From Favolaschia claudopus (lineage: Eukaryota; Basidiomycota; Agaricomycetes; Agaricales; Mycenaceae): DNA of 64,000 bases. The translations under genes were made by a program, and so were the position numbers. Of this stretch, positions 23,825-39,196 are shown in pieces; position 1 is the first letter of the stretch, and the number at the start of each line of letters is the position of its first letter. The notes beneath the pieces were generated by a model. The model had not been told where the DNA came from. It made no database searches and saw only the letters and a list, made by a program, of their open reading frames with translations. Where the stretch lies: assembly GCA_037176885.1 (NCBI GenBank), contig JAWWNJ010000015.1, positions 1,178,001-1,242,000 on the forward strand. The letters are read 5' to 3'.

Positions 23825-24400
23825 CTATTGTCTTGGTCCGGGCACCGGAGAGCTTGAAGCAGAGTCCAACGCCGCCAGCTGGTCTACTAAATCTTCCATG
23901 ACTGATTTCGGCGGTGGTGGCGGTTGAAGAGGAGAGGTGGATGGGGCAGTTGCGATGACGGATGATCGTTTCGTTGGGACTAGCAAATGGCCTTCGGGCT
24001 CGAAACCTGGAGCGATACGGCGCAGAGCATCGCGCTTCCGCCTCTCTTTCTCTTCAGCACGTAAGCGTAGGTATTCCTCTCGACGTGTTGCGTGCGCAGC
24101 CAGTGTTGCGCGTCGGGATGACTCAAGTGTTAGAACATGGGGTTCGAGCGTGAATGGATAAACGAACTGAAGAAAAATTAAGTATAGGATAGAGATAAAG
24201 ATACGAGACTTGCGTATGGTGTTACAGAGTCAGGGAGCGGGTGGATGTCCGGAGGTAGAGGTACCTGGAGTAATTAGGTCAGTCAGCAACTCAAACAGAG
24301 GAATTGGGCTTCACTGGACGTGGGACGCGTAAGCTGGGGGACTTGATTAGCGGTGCGCGCGCCGCTGCAGCATATCGAGCTGCATTTCGGTCAATCTATG
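23825..24400 (-). CDS. Unknown conserved-looking protein; start not resolved
   Basis: No long ATG-initiated frame exists here, but spliced minus-strand exons read as a coherent protein. A 51-bp exon (24214-24264) encodes VPLPPDIHPLPDSVTPY. The terminal exon (23825-24166) encodes FVYPFTLEPHVLTLESSRR, a charged helix EEYLRLRAEEKERRKRDALR, RIAPGFEPEGHLLVPTK, and a C-terminal helix MEDLVDQLAALDS before the stop at 23825. The intron between them begins GCAAGT and ends CAG, so it is a GC-AG intron. Upstream, AAAARAPLIKSPSLRVPRP at about 24300-24400 is probably also coding, but its splice to the next exon and the start codon are unclear. The gene converges with the gene at 22918. Function unknown. 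Confidence 0.5.
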
Positions 24401-24736
24401 AGGCTAGCGGAATACCGTTGACTCGTACTCGTCGTTGCGTCCGGCATAAGAGGCCTGGGAAGCTCCGCCAAAAAGTTGTCCAAAAGATTCTCGGATTTTG
24501 GTCTGATAAACCACCTTTTGGGGTCAGATCCCTGGAAAATTACTTTTCGGACAAATGTTGGGACATGTCACATATGTGACTCTGACCAAAGAATGTCACG
24601 GCTCTGGTGCTACGTCAATGTCAATGTCACAAAGTCAGATTTTCCACCAAAATAGGCTCAAAACTGATCTTTTTGTGGCGAAATCCGGGCGAAGTGTTCA
24701 AAGAGAGTTCGTGATTACATAATTGCTTGACTCTTT

Positions 24737-29517
<4,781 letters not shown>

Positions 29518-30096
29518 GGAGTTTATATTTGTCATAGGACAAGACGTTGTACAACACACGGTTAGAAATAATTAGAGTGTATGGTGGAAGCTCCCTCGCT
29601 TGTAATTGTATAGTTGCATTGGGATGGCGACGGCATTTACAACCGCCCAAACGTGCCCAAGGAAGATCGGTAATTATATTAATAGTCGAGGACGGGCACA
29701 TCTGACTCAAAGTCGTGGTGCGTGCTGGGAAGGCGTGCCCGAGAACATATGCATACACTACCAGCGAGCGAGACGGTGAACACAATTGCAGGTCGTCCTG
29801 TGAGTTGAGAGAGAGAGAGAAAACAATCCGGAGATGTGAAAACCAATAGCCAGATGTCGATGAAGACGAAGCTTGAATATATATTAAGTAAGTTTACCTT
29901 CCGAATGTTCACCTGTGTTCAACAAGTCCGCAAAATCAGTTGACTCGATTCGTCTTTTTACCTTCCGAATGTTCACCTGTGTTCAACAAGTCCGCGCAAT
30001 CAGTTGACTCGATTCGTCTTTGCTGTAAGGCGGGATGTCACCGAAAACTAGCCAGCGAACAGCAGTAAAGCGGGCGATCATCGGATCGCGCCATGA
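29518..30096. other. Prp16 3' flank
   Basis: About 580 bp with no gene. It contains a GAGAGAGAGA run near 29810 and the 64-bp tandem duplication described separately, and ends at the transposon dimer. Confidence 0.5.
29894..30021. repeat. 64-bp tandem duplication
   Basis: A 64-bp unit beginning TTACCTTCCGAATGTTCACC occurs twice in a row (29894-29957 and 29958-30021). The copies differ by about two bases (CAAAATC versus CGCAATC). Confidence 0.85.
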
Positions 30097-30104
30097 TATA
30101 ATTA

Positions 30105-31209
30105 GGCTCATTAACCATGTCTGTGGTTACCTATGTACCTGTCTCGGTAACCCTATGTACATAGGTCTGCACCCGTGTTGATTGACAGATGGCCGCGGGT
30201 CCCGTTTGATCTTAGCATAGGCAACGCCGATTAAGGCCGATAAACCCGACCAGTTCAACAAATGTTGAAAAATCTGGATCGCGCTCCCAGCGCTCACTCG
30301 AAAGCTTTACCATACCTGAGACATAGCTTTTGAGTAGATATATGATAGACTATGACATCTTGAACTTCAAGTGGTGCACTGAAGAAGAAAAATGATTCTG
30401 CATGTACAGTGCATATTCCGAGTCAGTCGCGCGCAGCGCGGAATTACTTTTGAAATGGAAGCTGGGCTGGGGGTATTTTTCAGCCAAACTTGAGGTGTCA
30501 AAGAGCCAGCTCAACTTGCATCGGAAGATCTTGGCACACAAATTGGCTAGAAAACAGGTGAGAATTGTCTTATTGTCAGTTCCAGCTCGAAAAATGAAAA
30601 TTTACCCTCAAATATTCATCGGAATCGAGTAAGTCAGTCGCTCTGGCCGCCAAATCCATGGAGTGGAGCAGCCGGACGTCTGACTGCGTGACAGCCCACC
30701 TAGAGTGAGATTTTCATAAAGAGCTAGAACTGGATATCACTGACTTGATACAAGTAGTTGCATTGAAAATTGCAGACACCCATAAGAACATGTTGATTGG
30801 ATGTTTTGATGGCCAGTTGAGGAGATGAAGCAGAAGCAGAACGAGAGAGACGCGACGCGGTCGCGTCATTTGGTCGAGTTTGCAACGCCTTCGCCGAGTT
30901 GCCGGCGTTGACGTGAGAGAAAAGACAAAGATCTTGAAAACCATTTGCTGGTCCTATGTCTTTATCTCCGAAAGACATACATAGGTTTGAAATCAGAGGG
31001 ATTTTCTACGGAACGGGCGGCTTCGATAGTCCAATCAAACATGAAAACAGATTGTTTTCACCGTTAGAGCAAGCTTGGAGCTACAAAACGAGGTACGAGA
31101 GCTCCCAATAAATTCCTGAATGTCCCTCTCTTTTCTCCTCTTTTTCTCTTTTTTCGTTTTGAAAAAACGCGATTTATTCCCTCCCAACCACAGACATAGT
31201 ACATGAGCC
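30105..31209. repeat. Transposon dimer, copy 1
   Basis: First 1,105-bp unit. Left flank TATAATTA; right boundary is the shared TAATTA spacer. The inner part contains a GCGACGCGGTCGCGTC palindrome-like stretch near 30850 and a pyrimidine tract (TCTCTTTTCTCCTC) near 31125. Confidence 0.85.
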
Positions 31210-31215
31210 TAATTA

Positions 31216-32320
31216 GGCTCATTAACCATGTCTGTGGTTACCTATGTACCTGTCTCGGTAACCCTATGTACATAGGTCTGCACCCGTGTTGATTGACAGA
31301 TGGCCGCGGGTCCCGTTTGATCTTAGCATAGGCAACGCCGATTAAGGCCGATAAACCCGACCAGTTCAACAAATGTTGAAAAATCTGGATCGCGCTCCCA
31401 GCGCTCACTCGAAAGCTTTACCATACCTGAGACATAGCTTTTGAGTAGATATATGATAGACTATGACATCTTGAACTTCAAGTGGTGCACTGAAGAAGAA
31501 AAATGATTCTGCATGTACAGTGCATATTCCGAGTCAGTCGCGCGCAGCGCGGAATTACTTTTGAAATGGAAGCTGGGCTGGGGGTATTTTTCAGCCAAAC
31601 TTGAGGTGTCAAAGAGCCAGCTCAACTTGCATCGGAAGATCTTGGCACACAAATTGGCTAGAAAACAGGTGAGAATTGTCTTATTGTCAGTTCCAGCTCG
31701 AAAAATGAAAATTTACCCTCAAATATTCATCGGAATCGAGTAAGTCAGTCGCTCTGGCCGCCAAATCCATGGAGTGGAGCAGCCGGACGTCTGACTGCGT
31801 GACAGCCCACCTAGAGTGAGATTTTCATAAAGAGCTAGAACTGGATATCACTGACTTGATACAAGTAGTTGCATTGAAAATTGCAGACACCCATAAGAAC
31901 ATGTTGATTGGATGTTTTGATGGCCAGTTGAGGAGATGAAGCAGAAGCAGAACGAGAGAGACGCGACGCGGTCGCGTCATTTGGTCGAGTTTGCAACGCC
32001 TTCGCCGAGTTGCCGGCGTTGACGTGAGAGAAAAGACAAAGATCTTGAAAACCATTTGCTGGTCCTATGTCTTTATCTCCGAAAGACATACATAGGTTTG
32101 AAATCAGAGGGATTTTCTACGGAACGGGCGGCTTCGATAGTCCAATCAAACATGAAAACAGATTGTTTTCACCGTTAGAGCAAGCTTGGAGCTACAAAAC
32201 GAGGTACGAGAGCTCCCAATAAATTCCTGAATGTCCCTCTCTTTTCTCCTCTTTTTCTCTTTTTTCGTTTTGAAAAAACGCGATTTATTCCCTCCCAACC
32301 ACAGACATAGTACATGAGCC
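31216..32320. repeat. Transposon dimer, copy 2
   Basis: Second 1,105-bp unit, offset from copy 1 by exactly 1,111 bp. Right flank TATAATTA. No difference from copy 1 was noticed on reading. Confidence 0.85.
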
Positions 32321-32341
32321 TATAATTATTACAGCTTTCGT

Positions 32342-32666
32342 CAAGAGGTGTCAGATCTCTGGATCTGGACCCCCATCAACAGCACGTGCATCAAAAGGGG
32401 GCCAAATATTATTATTTGTTTGAGGACCTGATGCGGACTTGAATGGACGTGAAGAAATAACTGTAAGACAAACTAAGCTACAGGGTGTATGCTATGGCTC
32501 TCCGGAGGGTCCTGGGCACCAAATCCTGACACAAATGGGTCGTGCAGAGGTGTTCTCGTTTTTGATCCCGTCGGCCAACCAAATAAAAATATTTGGCCCC
32601 CCCTCTAAGCGACGTCAAACACGTGAGGTTGATGGGGGTCCAGATCCAGAGATCTGACACCTCTTG
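32342..32666. mobile_element. 325-bp MITE with 39-bp terminal inverted repeats
   Basis: The left end begins CAAGAGGTGTCAGATCTCTG, and the reverse complement of the right end matches it over about 39 bp. Both ends are flanked by GCTTTCGT (32334-32341 and 32667-32674), an 8-bp target-site duplication. There is no coding capacity. The termini (CAAGAGG) and 8-bp duplication fit a hAT-type MITE. It is a different family from the neighbouring dimer, and its duplication starts only 5 bp after that of the dimer. Confidence 0.82.
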
Positions 32667-32674
32667 GCTTTCGT

Positions 32675-33045
32675 CAAGGAGCGGTTCGGCTGAAAACTTC
32701 TGTATCGGAAACCCCCTAGTCTGGTACGGCGAATTAGAACCCGAGATTTTTAACTCGAATAATCTGCGATTCTGCCTCTGTCATTTACTCTAACGATCTT
32801 CTCGGCGGTGGATGCGATCCATGCACTCAACCTTACCAATAGCCAGCATATGCGCGTGTACGATCACGCCGATAGCCACGCACTTTCTTGTTAAGGAGGA
32901 ATCGCTTCTGAATATGTTGGAGGAACAGCGTAGACGCCAATATCGACGGACCTGTAACGATTTGTGATTATTGTGATATATTGCAAGGGTTGACGCACGG
33001 TCCCAAGGTTCGCGCTGCCGAGTGGTGGAGGGTAGGCCTGGAGTT
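32675..33045. other. Dnmt2 3' flank
   Basis: About 370 bp between the MITE and the Dnmt2 stop codon. Nothing recognisable is seen. Confidence 0.4.
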
Positions 33046-34374
33046 TCAGCGCTCTTGAAAGAGATATTCGATGAGCTCTTGAACGACTTTGACATTGACG
33101 CTGTTTCCAATGAGCCGATATTTTGTCTTGCGCGAGATTCCTGGCGGCCAAACGAAGGTATGGCCAGGTGGCGTAAAGCAAAATAACCGAAGCAACTCTT
33201 CGGGTGAAAAGTAACGCAATTGCAGTGTATCCAAAAGACGGACTGCATCCGGCTTGTTGGCGGATTGAGCTTCGAGAAATTCGTTGAACACTATTGTTGT
33301 CTGCGAAATATGAGCTCAGATTATGGGGAGAGAGAGATAGGATACTACATCTTGGTTCTCGTTCATTTGGAGAATGGAACCGGCCCGTTCAACCAATTGT
33401 GTATAGCCTAGAAGATTTCAGTCTACGTCGATTATCAAGCAACGAAAATGATACCGCGTGTAAAACAGCACGTCCGTCGGGACGACGGGAGAACGATGTC
33501 GAACAGGCGGCCCCATTTGCAAAGAACTTTGTCAGGAACTCGACAGTTGTCGACAGGATCAGCGTCCAGGAATTCCCGTATTTCAGGGACATCGTCGTCG
33601 ATGTTGGATTCAAGTGAGCGAGAATCAACCCATGGCTTGTTGCCATGTCCAGGAAGAGAATGCAGAGCTTCGTTCCTGTCGCTTGAAAAGCCTTGAAAAG
33701 AGAGGGGAGATTTTTTTGCAAGAAGATAGTACCGCAGGCGAGAATTAGGGATTCCGAACTGTAGCGGGGTAAGCAGAAATTCGGCCGTGGTGTATCCAAG
33801 ATCGCGAAGGGTTGAGAGAAGAAGATCTCGAGTGCTTGATGTCTACGCACTCGTCTTAGGTGAAAAAAATTTCAACGATAATCTGATACCTACTTCAAAT
33901 CCGCCCACATTTTCAACGAGGAAATGCGTGGGGTACGCATCCAACCGTACAAGCTCTGGGAGAACGTTCTGGACCAGATGAAGAAAAGATTTTGCTCGAG
34001 GGTCTAATTCACCCTTTGCAGATGGGTTAAGGACCGTGTAGGGCTGGCAAGCGGGCGAAAGCAGCCACAGTTCAGCTTTCAAAGACGCCAGATAAGCCGC
34101 ATTCAGGGTCGATATGTCTGTCTGTGATAAATTTGAGCGAGATAACGCGCAAAATGCTGACTTGGGGCACTTTGGTCGAGATCCCGGACCCGAGATTTGC
34201 AGAATAGACTTCGCAGGCATTTTGATCCCAGTCGAAGGCGTGAATGACGGTAACTGGAACTGGAAGATTGCTGCGGGAAAGGGCCAGATGCAGGCCACCT
34301 ACAATGATTATAAGTCAAAGAAACAACAAAATCACTATCCAACCTATCCCACTGTAGAACTCGAGTGCCCTCAT
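33046..34374 (-). CDS. tRNA (cytosine-5) methyltransferase Dnmt2/TRDMT1
   Basis: Dnmt2 has the fold of a DNA cytosine methyltransferase but methylates C38 of tRNA-Asp. The start at 34374 gives exon 1 MRALEFYSGIG, which splices across a 44-bp intron into GLHLALSRSN, the SAM-binding motif I. VTVIHAFDWDQNACEVYSAN is motif II. Motif IV is LLSPACQPYT, with the catalytic Cys kept but Ala in place of the second Pro of the usual PPCQ. HFLVENVGGFE carries the ENV motif, followed by LTPLQFGIPNSRLRYYLLA. The C-terminal motifs IX-X read KTKYRLIGNSVNVKVVQELI, and the stop is at 33046. About six introns and about 340 residues. It is divergent from the copy-1 gene, with 131 bp between start codons. Confidence 0.92.
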
Positions 34375-34505
34375 TTTAAGTAATGTTGTGGTTTGGTCGT
34401 GGTGGTTCAAGTTCAACCTCAAGTTTGATGGCGGAACAACTCCGAGTCGGAGTTTGAATAGTTGAACTCACCCCCCTCTGCCACCTCGAATCTTTGCTGA
34501 TGCCC

Positions 34506-36254
34506 ATGACAAGCCCGCCACCATCTGAAGCCGACCGCCTCAGAATTGCGATTGTATGTTGGCGTCTTCCCACTCGATTCGATACCATATCTTCAGCATT
34601 CATCAGGCCTTGACAGCTCTGAAATTCAAGCCAGCTGAAGAGTCTTGCGCCTGTACGCCGTACTACTGCAGGGTCCAGTCCCTATTGAAAGAGCTTGTTC
34701 ATTAATCAACTTTAGCATATGTGCTCCAACTCCGTAATAAGTTTCCTCCGTCTGCCCCTTCATTCCGAGATGAGGGACCATGGAAAATGCGTGCGCTTGC
34801 CTTGGAGAAAGAAGTTGCTGACCTCAAAGCGAAATACGAAGAGGAGCAGATCAGTGCGTTGCTGCTATTGGTTCTTAATCTACAATCAAACATATGGTGG
34901 TCAAGAAAACCTGGCTGCACCTCCCCCTGCTCTAAGTGATGCAGCACCGAACAACAGCCAGCCAGTCAAGCGGAAGGCAAAGAAGAAAGCACCGGAAAAG
35001 TCTGTAGAGGCTCCTAGAAAAATCAACCTCGAAACCTTGCTCGAAGATCTACATGGTCGTGAGTTTGATTCGGTTTAGATTCGCAAACAATATTAATTCG
35101 GTGACTTGCTTCAGGCAAGGAATTGACCGACCTTCCTACTTCGACTTCGCTCTTCGCCAACCTTTCTGCTTTCCAGCAACTAATTTCTGCACTGTCTTCA
35201 TCGGAAGTACGCGTTACGGCTGCTCAGCGTTCCCTTCTGTCGTCTACTGCAGTGCGAACGTTCACTAGCATTGCGAATGTCTTGCATCCCATCCTGCGCT
35301 ACACAAATATCACCGTCACCACTCAACTCCAAACATTGCAGACTTTGGCGACTTTGTTGCAGCATCTCATTTCTTCGTCTCTTGCGTTCTTATTGCGCAA
35401 GCCGAAACGCGCTACAAATCAAACCACTGTGTCTGGTCTTATGAACCGTTTCTTGGATGCTCTCGTGACATCTATCTTCAACCCAATCATCGAGTCATTC
35501 AGTCCTCTATCTTGCCGATTTCTAACATTCCTACTCCCTGCGAAGTCCTCGTCGACACTGCCTGTCGATCTGCGACCTGACGTGTTGCACATTTTGCAAA
35601 GCGCGTTATCGCCGTTACTTTCTGCCACGTCTGCTTTTGAAGACAACCTCCGTGCCACAATTGCTTTGACAGCACTTCGAGAACTCGAGAAACTCCTCAC
35701 ACCTCAACAGACGAAGGATGGACATTCGCGTACACGTGAATGTCGCCTTGGTGTCCTAGCACGAAAAGATGCACTGTGGTATCTATGTACTGTCCTTCAC
35801 GTCGTCTTCACTTCATCCTCGGCAGAAGGCTCCACATTTTCCTCCAACTCTGTGACGACCAGCGCTGTTTCTGAGCGCAATATCGCAGATTCTTTTTCTC
35901 GTATTCTCCGTCGATGTCGCAAAAACCGGAGCGTTGACGAAACTTCCCGTCCGAATGAAGACCATGATCACGAGAGGACGTTTTCCGCAGGGGATCCAGA
36001 CAACATCAATCCAGATGTCGTGGATGAAGTGGGTTTCCAAATGATTTTGAGCGTTGCGGAGAAGTACTGGCGGTGGATTGGCGATGTTCAGGACCTCGCA
36101 ACAGATCTTCAAATGAACGAAATGGAGGACATCCCTCCAGCACCAATTCAACAGTAACTTGTTCTTCTCCGAACAGACAATTGTCATCCGTTCTGGGACT
36201 GTACCATCCCTGCTTCGGTTCTTGCTCACTGACACCAACCGCCCAGCAAAATAA
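34506..36254 (+). pseudogene. Unknown gene, duplicate copy 1 (premature stop)
   Basis: This is the left member of a duplicated pair; the other is at 58638-60274 on the opposite strand. The ATG at 34506 gives MTSPPPSEADRLRIAI, then an intron and ALTALKFKPAEESCACTPYY. Frame-preserving alignment with the other copy then meets an in-frame TAA at 34703-34705. Downstream the frame is open again: a coiled-coil segment ALALEKEVADLKAKYEEEQ, a Lys-rich linker (KRKAKKKAPEK), and a Leu/Ser-rich helical region of about 340 residues from about 35115 (TSLFANLSAFQQLISALSSS...EKYWRWIGD). The reading can end at 36157, or splice near 36074-36128 into NSNLFFSEQTIVIRSGTVPS and end at 36254. Unless an undetected intron removes the TAA, this copy is broken. 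Its overall plan loosely recalls Mei4-like proteins, but I cannot support that name. Confidence 0.6.
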
Positions 36255-39042
36255 AATTCTTCATACCAAATCTATCATATGGACATGTTCTGCTGCTCAA
36301 AAGAATATCTCACCTGCGCCCAGCTCTGAAATTATGCTGTCCGTCATTCACTGGTCGAAAGTTGCCTTAGCACGAGGCCGCTTTTGCTCTACTTGGGTAT
36401 TCAAACAACCAAGTTCTAATGCGCCGCACCGTCATCTCTTACGGTTTTTTTCTTTCGCTTTGGATCACTTGCTCTCGTATCACCCACGTCAGTTACGGAC
36501 TCGGCTTCCCAAATTCTCATCGTTGAATATTACTTCATGCCGCCATAAACGTGGACGACATCCATTCTTCTCACTCCTTTCTAAATCAAATCAATCCCTG
36601 CTAATTCCTCGTCTGCGTTCGATTTGGTCGTGTGCTACTTTCGCCCTTGATTGCCTCCCGCGGACGAAGAACGTCTGCCCGGCTTCCTGTAACGTCCAAA
36701 CGTTCGCGGCTCCGCCTGACAGCATCAAAAACGTCAATAATTGCTCGTGTTCTCTCGTTCCTGCCCGGCGCGCAACAGAGCTGACAGTCTTCGGGCTTCC
36801 GAGATGCCCGAATCCTTCAAACTCCCTGTTTTCGTCGGAGCTAGCTCAACGATGACTTGTTATGTCCTACGCGGGCCGCTAGATATTTGCTGGGTATAGT
36901 AATTCGAGTATGATGAAGTGGAATCTCGGGTTTTCTTTTGGTTGGTTGATTGCTCAAACCGAGCCTCAGGTCATTGAGGGCAATTAGCCGGCCTAAAGGA
37001 TGTCATCTCACGGGAATGAAATTGCCAGGCACGTCCGCTACACTACCCTCTCTTCGTGCGATTCAATTCACTGTGCTTAGCCAGTATTTCGGACTGGAGG
37101 ATACGATCAAAACAATTTGAACTTTAATCGCCTTTTCTGGAAATGTAGTCTATTATCGCCGGCCATCCGCCGGCCCGATTGGAGGAGCTGCGAATTTACA
37201 ACTCAATACAAGCAGGTTGAACGATAGACAGCGGGCGCAAACATATCGATGGTATGAACGATGCCCGACTACCCTCCGCAATTGCCTTCACTCCGCGGCC
37301 TCAGTTTTCTCCGACACTCACCCCACGCCACAATACCCAGATACTACATATAGTTTCTTGCCGCCTGCGAATCAAATGCCCAAAAGCAGTAAAAACATTC
37401 TCGACAACATCGGAACTTATCATTCTCTTGCTGTTCATCATATCAGCCCTCAATCTTTCATGTCCGTAGGTATCCTATTTGCCGCCTATTGGCTTCATGA
37501 ATTCTGCTGTCCCGATCTTCCTCTGCAGCCGCCCATAGGCTGTAGATGTTCTACCAGTGCCACCACAGCGGGACAGGGTCGCCTAGAGGCATAGCACGAA
37601 CCAACGATGAACAGATCGTTAGCTGTGAAGGATCTGTGTCGGCGCCACCAAATAGGCTGCACGCGAACTCCCGGTACGCCTTATGGTACATACCGGACGC
37701 GGACGGGCTTTCCCAGAGGGTATCAGCAAAATGAATGATACCGGTTACATGCACTCGCAGCACATAGTTCAAAAGTAAGTTGAAAAGCGCAATTGATTCT
37801 GATACTGTATGGCTCTGTATGGGCGCTTATTGATCATAGCATTGAGCTCAGGGTCTTCATATAAACTGGCGCCATTCATTTCTGTAAAAGACATAGAAGG
37901 TAGCTGAAATCGGCGCAGACTGTCTCCGTGCCAATCGATTGAACACGATAGATTTAGTATCTCTTCAGCAGCGTCATTTCCGCAGCTTTGGGCTACCATT
38001 GTTCAGCTAGGGGTTACAGGGGCGCGGCGAGAATTAAGAGAATACCAAGCTACCTCTAACGGGAGAGTAAGCGTCGGCCGTTCTATAGTCCACTTCCCCG
38101 ACACCAGAAGAGAATATGGGGAGTTAACGGACACCAAAGTGCGTGCAGAGGCCTCAAAGCGTGGGACACGGAAGTCCGTCGAAGGAGCCTCCACGATTGG
38201 CAAGCGACGGGAAAGGAAGTGCAATGGCTGGAAGAAGGCGCTGGTGACAGCTCGCCCTGTGCGCGGAAGCTGAATTGGCCAAGAACGGGAAGGGTTGTTC
38301 CTCGATTTAATCCATAACACTCTATAAACTCTATAACAAGACTCGGCGATTGAGCGACCCAAGGATAGAGGCCAGAAAATTCGTCACGAGGGAGTCCGAC
38401 TCGTTGGGATTATGAAAACGGAGATGAACTGGCCTCGTAAGTTATCGCGAACCTACAGCATTCCATTGTGCACGTAGAGAACGAGAAAGAAGTGGATAAT
38501 TCTGTTGAGAAACCCGGGGTGCAGGTAGAAACCCTCCCCATATAAGGGAATATTGCAGAAACCCGCCGCACAAACTTAAACAGATTCTGGACAGAAACCC
38601 ACTTACGTCGATTCGATGGCATCAGCGAACATTCGCAGGTTTGGTCGGCAACAACGTCTTCGTTATTTCTTGCATTCAGACGAAGATTGTGGGTACCATA
38701 TAGCCTTCCAAAATTCTTGACGGGTTGTTTATTGTTCTTCACTGTGAGTTCCCGGCGTCCCGTCGACTCTAAGAATATGCCGGAGACGCAGCCGATCCCG
38801 AACGCTCGGCACAGCCCTGATGTCTAACGGAGCACACCAAGATCTTGCTTTGAGCCTCATTCGAGGCATACAAAAGCATCAGAGGAGTGACCGCAATATC
38901 GTCGTAGGTTCTATGCTAATCGTGAGGCCGCTAGGCTCGGCGGGTGAGGAAATAACGACGTGATCGGCATGGACACGGCAATCTCGGAACCACGAAGAAG
39001 GGATGGGCTCTGGCAGCCTGAGACCTACCAACACTGGAAATT
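36255..39042. other. Long stretch without a recognised gene
   Basis: About 2.8 kb. An open frame at 36073-36855 (+) overlaps the copy-1 gene in another frame and shows no motif. Sequence around 36200-36870 may be decayed coding DNA, since fragments such as KFFIPNLSYGHVLLLKRISH appear in one frame. Minus-strand frames at 37551-37999 and 38003-38362 are open but unrecognised. GAAACCCGGGG-type words occur near 38510. Confidence 0.4.
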
Positions 39043-39196
39043 AATGCTGAAGCGATAGATAAAAGCGTCTGAGCAGGTCAAACCAACCCTCAGCATTGTT
39101 GCCGCGCTCGCCGCCGGGTAATGCTGAAGCGATAGATAAAAGCGTCTGAGCAGGTCAAACCAACCCTCAGCATTGTTGCCGCGCTCGCCGCCGGGT
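39043..39196. repeat. 77-bp tandem duplication
   Basis: A 77-bp unit beginning AATGCTGAAGCGATAGATAA and ending GCCGCCGGGT is present twice in a row (39043-39119 and 39120-39196), apparently without differences. Palindromic ACCCGGGT words follow at about 39245 and 39272. The next 640 bp up to the mL38 stop hold no recognisable gene. Confidence 0.85.

Larger units (their letters stand above)
30097..32328. mobile_element. Head-to-tail dimer of a non-autonomous TIR transposon
   Basis: Two 1,105-bp copies (30105-31209 and 31216-32320) are, as far as I can read, identical. Each begins GGCTCATTAACCATGTCTGT. The reverse complement of each end begins GGCTCATGTACTATGTCTGT, so the terminal inverted repeats are about 24 bp and imperfect. 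The whole dimer is flanked by TATAATTA on both sides (30097-30104 and 32321-32328), an 8-bp target-site duplication. The copies are separated by TAATTA only. No transposase or other recognisable protein is encoded; the 60-84-residue open frames are simply repeated in both copies. An 8-bp duplication fits hAT-like families, although the termini lack the usual CAGGG. Confidence 0.85.

Noticed and set aside
30105..32320. The 1.1-kb tandem units as LTRs of a retrotransposon
   Set aside because: There is no internal coding region, primer site or TG...CA ends, and inverted termini plus an 8-bp flanking duplication fit a DNA transposon instead.
30105..32320. The 1.1-kb tandem as a pure assembly artefact
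   Set aside because: The spacer (TAATTA) differs from the outer flanks (TATAATTA), which a simple assembly echo would not produce; still worth confirming with long reads.
36073..36855. 260-residue plus-strand open frame
   Set aside because: It overlaps the copy-1 gene in a different frame, has no recognisable motif, and its homologous part in copy 2 is not kept open.
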